DNA of 9,017 nucleotides, taken from contig JBKGZW010000121.1 in the NCBI GenBank assembly GCA_046543225.1, forward strand, positions 1 through 9,017, read 5' to 3'. Position 1 is the stretch's first letter, and each line of letters begins with the position of its first letter. Below, piece by piece: positions 6,501 to 9,017 of the stretch. Origin of the DNA: SKKL01 sp046543225. GTDB taxonomy: Bacteria > Actinomycetota > Acidimicrobiia > Acidimicrobiales > SKKL01. The notes under the pieces were generated by a model. The model saw only the letters and a list, made by a program, of their open reading frames with translations. It searched no databases and was not told where the DNA came from. Position numbers and translations under genes: made by a program.

Positions 6501-6925
6501 ACCGTTCGGTGGTGTGGTTGCGACTCGACCAGGTCGACGTCGACGCCGAGCGCTACCTCACCCTCGCCCACGACGCCCTCACCGCCCACGCCACCGATCA
6601 CCCCGACGCCTCCGACCTGCTGGCGACCGCCGCCGCGGCCCACCGCGGTCCGGCACTGCCCGACGAGCCCTATGCCGAGTGGGCGTCGGCGCTGCAGAGC
6701 GAGGTGGCCTTCACCCAGCTGCGGGTCCTCAAGGCGTTGGCCGACCGCGCGCTGGCCACCGGCGACGACCTGGTGGCCGCCGACGCGCTCCAGCGCCTCG
6801 TCGAGGCCGATCCCCTCGACCACGCCACCCACACCAGCCTGGTCACGGTGCTCGAACGAATCGGGGCGGCCGGGCTGGCCGACGCCGAACGCCGACGCTA
6901 CGAGGGAACCCGCACCTCACCCTGA
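3566..6925 (+). CDS. Large AAA/STAND ATPase regulator with C-terminal SARP (wHTH-BTAD) module
   Basis: About 1119 residues from GTG 3566. The N-terminal AAA_16-like ATPase begins at FAGRDDLL (about residue 16). It has Walker A GEPGIGKS at 45-52, Walker B VLVLLDDLH at 135-143, a sensor-like strand PVAIVGTYRS near 164-173, and LTGGNPLFVEQV at 222-233, as in LuxR-type LAL/MalT regulators. A winged-helix-like segment follows (HTLIAEAAL from 330). Residues of about 360-870 are alanine/leucine-rich helical repeats of TPR type, probably the ligand- or partner-sensing part. The C-terminus has an OmpR-like DNA-binding domain (893 to about 988: ISVLGTFEV, SSRKARELLKIL, MDLLW) and a BTAD domain (991-1119). 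Classical AfsR has the SARP part first. The protein is cytoplasmic and probably ATP-controlled. It likely shares a transcript with the sigma gene. The frame is open upstream to 3155, but that part overlaps the sigma gene and lacks domain content. No strong ribosome site precedes 3566; GTG 3608 is an alternative. Confidence 0.88.
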   Translation: MEQHGPSGAPAADSVFAGRDDLLAQIGAHLERCRHGQHGPLLIAGEPGIGKSRLLAELATRKADEGWRVVWGRTWDEIDAPPFWLWTQVARELQGLHRGTDLARVVLDEPEHTERFELFDATADLLRRSCSDQPVLVLLDDLHASDVPTLLLTRFVAEQTSGHPVAIVGTYRSADAARRPDISTHVEALVQAGTEVRVGPLPREAIATIVGDPSLADELHSLTGGNPLFVEQVMRLAAPERRRSRGGGAEPTTDGLRRAIGARINMLPARQHRVLVAAAVLGRAVDPTDVAELLADEGDELRSILDQLVEAGLLRRTGDGLDPDTFDTMHTLIAEAALDSADPDEVAELHGRAATAIGDDPERLGERAHHLLRAGPGLRSDAIDACVRAADAAAATASEDAIEHYQRALGVLDAAGETVPHAQERRLAILLELGRAQRRADRVAAADATFERAHALADELDDAESRALAALRGGIQYYFRGDVHGTPAERCQEALDRLPPGDSALRARLLADLSARLDAPTMTGESRRLAADAVDMARRVGEPVALGYALIAQQAADLGPRTLPRRTATAREILVLARRAGDPTLAVQGRFLLLNALLERGDIRGLDAGVADSPEAAGHLVDRNHARFALWLACSRALLAGDADRAEEVAERYLALAIDHGEPFAPRVFGGQLGAIRWLQGRALELEQVYEDQARANPDEAMWPAVLASLRSSDGRFEDARESLAAIGDVGAVPDGMHWLVTMALAGEAAATVGDEATVAACWEQLLPYADRFVPINLGAAVWGPVARPLGLLALRLGRTEEALSHLAHAIEVSARIGSRPRLVEAKLELAAALLETGRADDRRITDLVAEARSDADELGLAQFLERAEHLVTEVGHPAPREAPTPPPQRPTISVLGTFEVASADGRVAKWSSRKARELLKILVARRGTPIHREVLMDLLWSGVEPEALGNRLSVALSTVRRTVDPDRSLSPGAFIAADRSVVWLRLDQVDVDAERYLTLAHDALTAHATDHPDASDLLATAAAAHRGPALPDEPYAEWASALQSEVAFTQLRVLKALADRALATGDDLVAADALQRLVEADPLDHATHTSLVTVLERIGAAGLADAERRRYEGTRTSP

Positions 6926-6930
6926 CCGCA

Positions 6931-6946
6931 CCTGGGTCGACTCAGG
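6931..6946. terminator. Short hairpin at the convergent gene ends, possible bidirectional terminator
   Basis: CCTGGGTCGACTCAGG is a 16-bp palindrome with one mismatched pair, which becomes a G-U wobble in plus-strand RNA (6-bp stem, UCGA loop). It starts 6 bp after the regulator stop (6923-6925) and overlaps the pepA stop (6944-6942), in a gap of only 16 bp between convergent genes. There is no T tract, so an intrinsic terminator role is uncertain. Confidence 0.3.
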
Positions 6947-8408
6947 AGACCGGCTCGAACCCGTCCAGCAGATCGAGCAGCAGGCGCACCCCGAAGCCGG
7001 TGCCGCCCGGGGTGAGCTCGCCCTTGTCCTCGTCGCCGAAGGCGGGACCGGCGATGTCGAGATGGGCCCACGGGATCCCGTCGCCCACGAACTCACGCAG
7101 GAACAGACCCGCGATGAGCGCCCCGCCGTAGCGTCCGGCACCGATGTTCTTCAGGTCGGCCACCTTGGAGTCGAGCTGGGACCGGTAGTCGTCGGGAAGC
7201 GGCAGCGACCACACCCGTTCGCCGGTGCGGGCGCTCGCCGCCTCGACCTGGGCGATCCACCCCTCGTGGTTGCCCATCAACCCGGCGATCCCCTTGCCCA
7301 GCGCCACCATCTGGGCACCGGTGAGGGTGGCGACATCGACGATGGCGTCGGGCTCGGCCTCGGAGGCGAGGCACAGCGCATCGGCCAGCACCAGGCGACC
7401 CTCGGCGTCGGTGTTGAGCACCTCGACAGTCGTTCCGTCGCGGATGGTGAGCACGTCACCGGGCCGGGTGGCATCGGGGCCGGTCATGTTGTCGGTGAGC
7501 GGCAGATAGCCCACCACCTCGACCTGGGGCGCGACGGTGTTGATGGCGGCGAAGGCGCCGAGCACCGCGGCCGCTCCCGCCATGTCGTCCTTCATGGTCG
7601 ACATGCCGTCCGCGGTCTTGATCGACAACCCGCCGGAGTCGAAGGTGATGCCCTTGCCGACCAGGGCCACGGTGCCCCGAGCGGTGCCCTCTGGGGTGTA
7701 GGTGAGGGTGATGAACCGCGGCCGCTGCTGCGAACCGCGGTTGACGCCGAGCAGCCCGCCCAGCTTCGCGTCGGCGATCGTCCGCTCGTCCATCACCGAG
7801 ATCTTCAGCTTCTCGCGCCTGGCCATGGCCCGCGCCGCCTTGACCACCTCGACCGGGGTCATCGTGCCACCGGGTTCGTTGACCAGGTCACGGGTCCAGC
7901 ACACCGCTTCGGCGATCGCCGCGCCCCTGGCCACCGCGTCGCCCACCTTCTTCCCACCCAGGCCGACGACGGTGACATCGGTGAGCTCGGAGGGAGCCGG
8001 TGACGCCTGATAGGACCGGAAGCGGTAGCTGGCCAGGACGACGCCCTCGACGACGGCCTGGGCGGCGGCGACCCGCCGCGCGTCGTCGTCGACGCCGCCC
8101 AGGACGTCGATCGCCGCAGACTCGTGACGGCTCGCCGCCCGGGCGAAGGCCGCCCCCGCCGCGCGGGCAGCCTCGGGGCCGAGCTCGTCAGCGGGACCGA
8201 GCCCGACCAGCACCAGGGTCCTGCCGTCGGGGCCGGGCACGACCGTCGACTGGCCGCGCCCACCGGTGAAGCCCCTCGCCTCGAGGTAGCTCGCCGGGAT
8301 GTCGACCCCGGCGTCGGCGAGGGTCCCCAACCCCTCTTCGGCCACACCGACCCCGAGCGCATCGACGCTGCGGGGACGAGACCGGGCGTGGGTGAAGGTG
8401 ATCGTCAC
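6942..8408 (-). CDS. pepA: Leucyl aminopeptidase (M17 family, cytosol aminopeptidase)
   Basis: A 488-residue member of peptidase family M17, which removes N-terminal residues (often Leu) from peptides using two metal ions and acts in the cytoplasm as a hexamer. The N-terminal macro-like domain covers about residues 1-150. The C-terminal catalytic domain holds the family signature NTDAEGRL at 332-339. The expected metal ligands Lys252, Asp257, Asp275, Asp334 and Glu336 and the catalytic Lys264 and Arg338 are all present, with the same spacings as in E. coli PepA, so it should be active. The start is GTG 8408, with AGGAA 9 nt upstream. The frame stays open further upstream, but only across the neighbouring gene in another frame. 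It follows the cobalamin adenosyltransferase gene by 23 bp on the same strand, so the two are probably one operon. It converges on the AAA-SARP regulator. Confidence 0.96.
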   Translation of the reverse strand: MTITFTHARSRPRSVDALGVGVAEEGLGTLADAGVDIPASYLEARGFTGGRGQSTVVPGPDGRTLVLVGLGPADELGPEAARAAGAAFARAASRHESAAIDVLGGVDDDARRVAAAQAVVEGVVLASYRFRSYQASPAPSELTDVTVVGLGGKKVGDAVARGAAIAEAVCWTRDLVNEPGGTMTPVEVVKAARAMARREKLKISVMDERTIADAKLGGLLGVNRGSQQRPRFITLTYTPEGTARGTVALVGKGITFDSGGLSIKTADGMSTMKDDMAGAAAVLGAFAAINTVAPQVEVVGYLPLTDNMTGPDATRPGDVLTIRDGTTVEVLNTDAEGRLVLADALCLASEAEPDAIVDVATLTGAQMVALGKGIAGLMGNHEGWIAQVEAASARTGERVWSLPLPDDYRSQLDSKVADLKNIGAGRYGGALIAGLFLREFVGDGIPWAHLDIAGPAFGDEDKGELTPGGTGFGVRLLLDLLDGFEPVS

Positions 8409-8417
8409 GAAGCCAGG

Positions 8418-8422
8418 TTCCT
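8418..8422 (-). promoter_or_regulatory. Ribosome binding site deciding the pepA GTG start
   Basis: On the minus strand this reads AGGAA (within GAAAGGAACC), 9 nt before GTG 8408-8406. It fixes the start in a frame that has no upstream stop until near 8999. Confidence 0.7.
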
Positions 8423-8431
8423 TTCGTCGTG

Positions 8432-8977
8432 TCAGCGGTCGAGGGTGGACCGGCTGGTGAGCGACTCGCCCTCCTGCCAGCGGGCCATGGCCCACAACAG
8501 GTCGGACAGCCGGTTCAGGTACGGCACCACCTGCGAGTCCGCGCCGCAGGCCGACATGGTGACCCGCTCGGCCCGCCGCACGACGGTGCGGGCCAGATCG
8601 AGCTGCGCGGCGACGACGTTGCCACCGGGGATGACGAACTCGGTCGGCATCTCGAAGCGGTCGGAGATGTCGTCGATCCGCACCTCCAGGGCGTGCACCA
8701 TCTCGGCGGTGACCCGAGTGGTGCCATCGGTGAGCTTGTGACGGTTCTCGGGGGCGGTGGCCACCTCGGCCATGAGCACGTAGAGATCGCGGCCGAGCCG
8801 CACCAGCATCTGGTCGAGCTCGCTGTCGGGCTCGACCTGGGCGCGGGCGACGCCGAGCACCGCCTGGGCCTCGTCGACGGTGCCGTAGGCGGCGGGCAGT
8901 TCGGAGTCCTTGCGCACCCGGCCCCCGTAGAGCAGTCCGGTGGTGCCGTCGTCGCCGGCTTTGGTGTAGATCTTCAC
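8432..8977 (-). CDS. Cob(I)alamin adenosyltransferase, PduO type
   Basis: A 181-residue ATP:corrinoid adenosyltransferase of the PduO/MMAB family, of normal length. It transfers the 5'-deoxyadenosyl group of ATP to cob(I)alamin to make coenzyme B12, for instance for methylmalonyl-CoA mutase, and works as a cytoplasmic trimer. The N-terminal ATP-binding stretch KIYTKAGDDGTTGLLYGGRV begins at residue 2. LGRDLYVLMAEVATAP, VIPGGN, the arginine-rich ARTVVRRAERV and YLNRLSDLLWAMARW are typical family blocks. The start is set at GTG 8977 because known members begin almost exactly at this motif. In-frame GTGs at 9001 and 9010 would add 8 or 11 residues, and none of the three has a good ribosome site, so the start is uncertain by that much. 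pepA follows after 23 bp. Nothing is recognisable in the few bases left at the right edge. Confidence 0.93.
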   Translation of the reverse strand: MKIYTKAGDDGTTGLLYGGRVRKDSELPAAYGTVDEAQAVLGVARAQVEPDSELDQMLVRLGRDLYVLMAEVATAPENRHKLTDGTTRVTAEMVHALEVRIDDISDRFEMPTEFVIPGGNVVAAQLDLARTVVRRAERVTMSACGADSQVVPYLNRLSDLLWAMARWQEGESLTSRSTLDR

Positions 8978-9017
8978 GAGCGTCGAGACTACCGGCCACA
9001 CCGTGCCCACGAATCGG

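Noticed and set aside
5402..6832. A 476-codon minus-strand open frame opposite the TPR and SARP parts
   Set aside because: It has no recognisable domain, and the plus strand encodes a continuous BTAD-containing protein.
8409..8999. N-terminal extension of PepA into a 685-residue fusion
   Set aside because: It lies in an alternate frame across the adenosyltransferase gene; GTG 8408 has a ribosome site and gives the normal family length.

Overview
The window is very GC-rich, gene-dense bacterial DNA. Strong third-position GC bias leaves long antisense frames open, and GTG starts and a SARP/BTAD regulator are present. This fits an actinomycete (Actinomycetota). An Acidimicrobiia-like member is possible, but the sequence alone does not settle it. 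No RNA genes, insertion sequences, CRISPR arrays or clear signs of recent transfer were seen.

Left block (1-2756). On the minus strand lie a TetR-family repressor gene, an amidohydrolase_2-family metal-dependent hydrolase, and the first 23 codons of a probable SDR oxidoreductase that runs off the left edge. Divergent from tetR on the plus strand is a 203-residue conserved-type protein of unknown function. Two inverted repeats built on TGACA/TGTCA half-sites lie where TetR operators are expected: one just upstream of the amidohydrolase, the other on a promoter-like sequence between tetR and the divergent gene. The simplest reading is a small autoregulated TetR regulon controlling hydrolase plus oxidoreductase and the divergent gene. 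The inducer and substrate cannot be read from the sequence.

Middle block (2757-6925, plus strand). A 229-residue ECF-like sigma factor ends in a short cysteine/histidine motif resembling the zinc site of ZAS anti-sigma factors. A perfect 28-bp palindrome covers its first possible start codon. Fifty-six bases downstream is a very large (about 1119 aa) regulator with an N-terminal AAA/STAND-type ATPase, a long helical-repeat middle and a C-terminal SARP-type DNA-binding plus BTAD module. That order is the reverse of the classical AfsR layout. Sigma factor and regulator probably form one regulatory unit. This block is the most unusual part of the window.

Right block (6942-8977, minus strand). 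A PduO-type cob(I)alamin adenosyltransferase gene is followed after 23 bp by an M17 leucyl aminopeptidase gene (pepA). They probably form a housekeeping operon converging on the regulator, with a 16-bp gap that holds a short hairpin.
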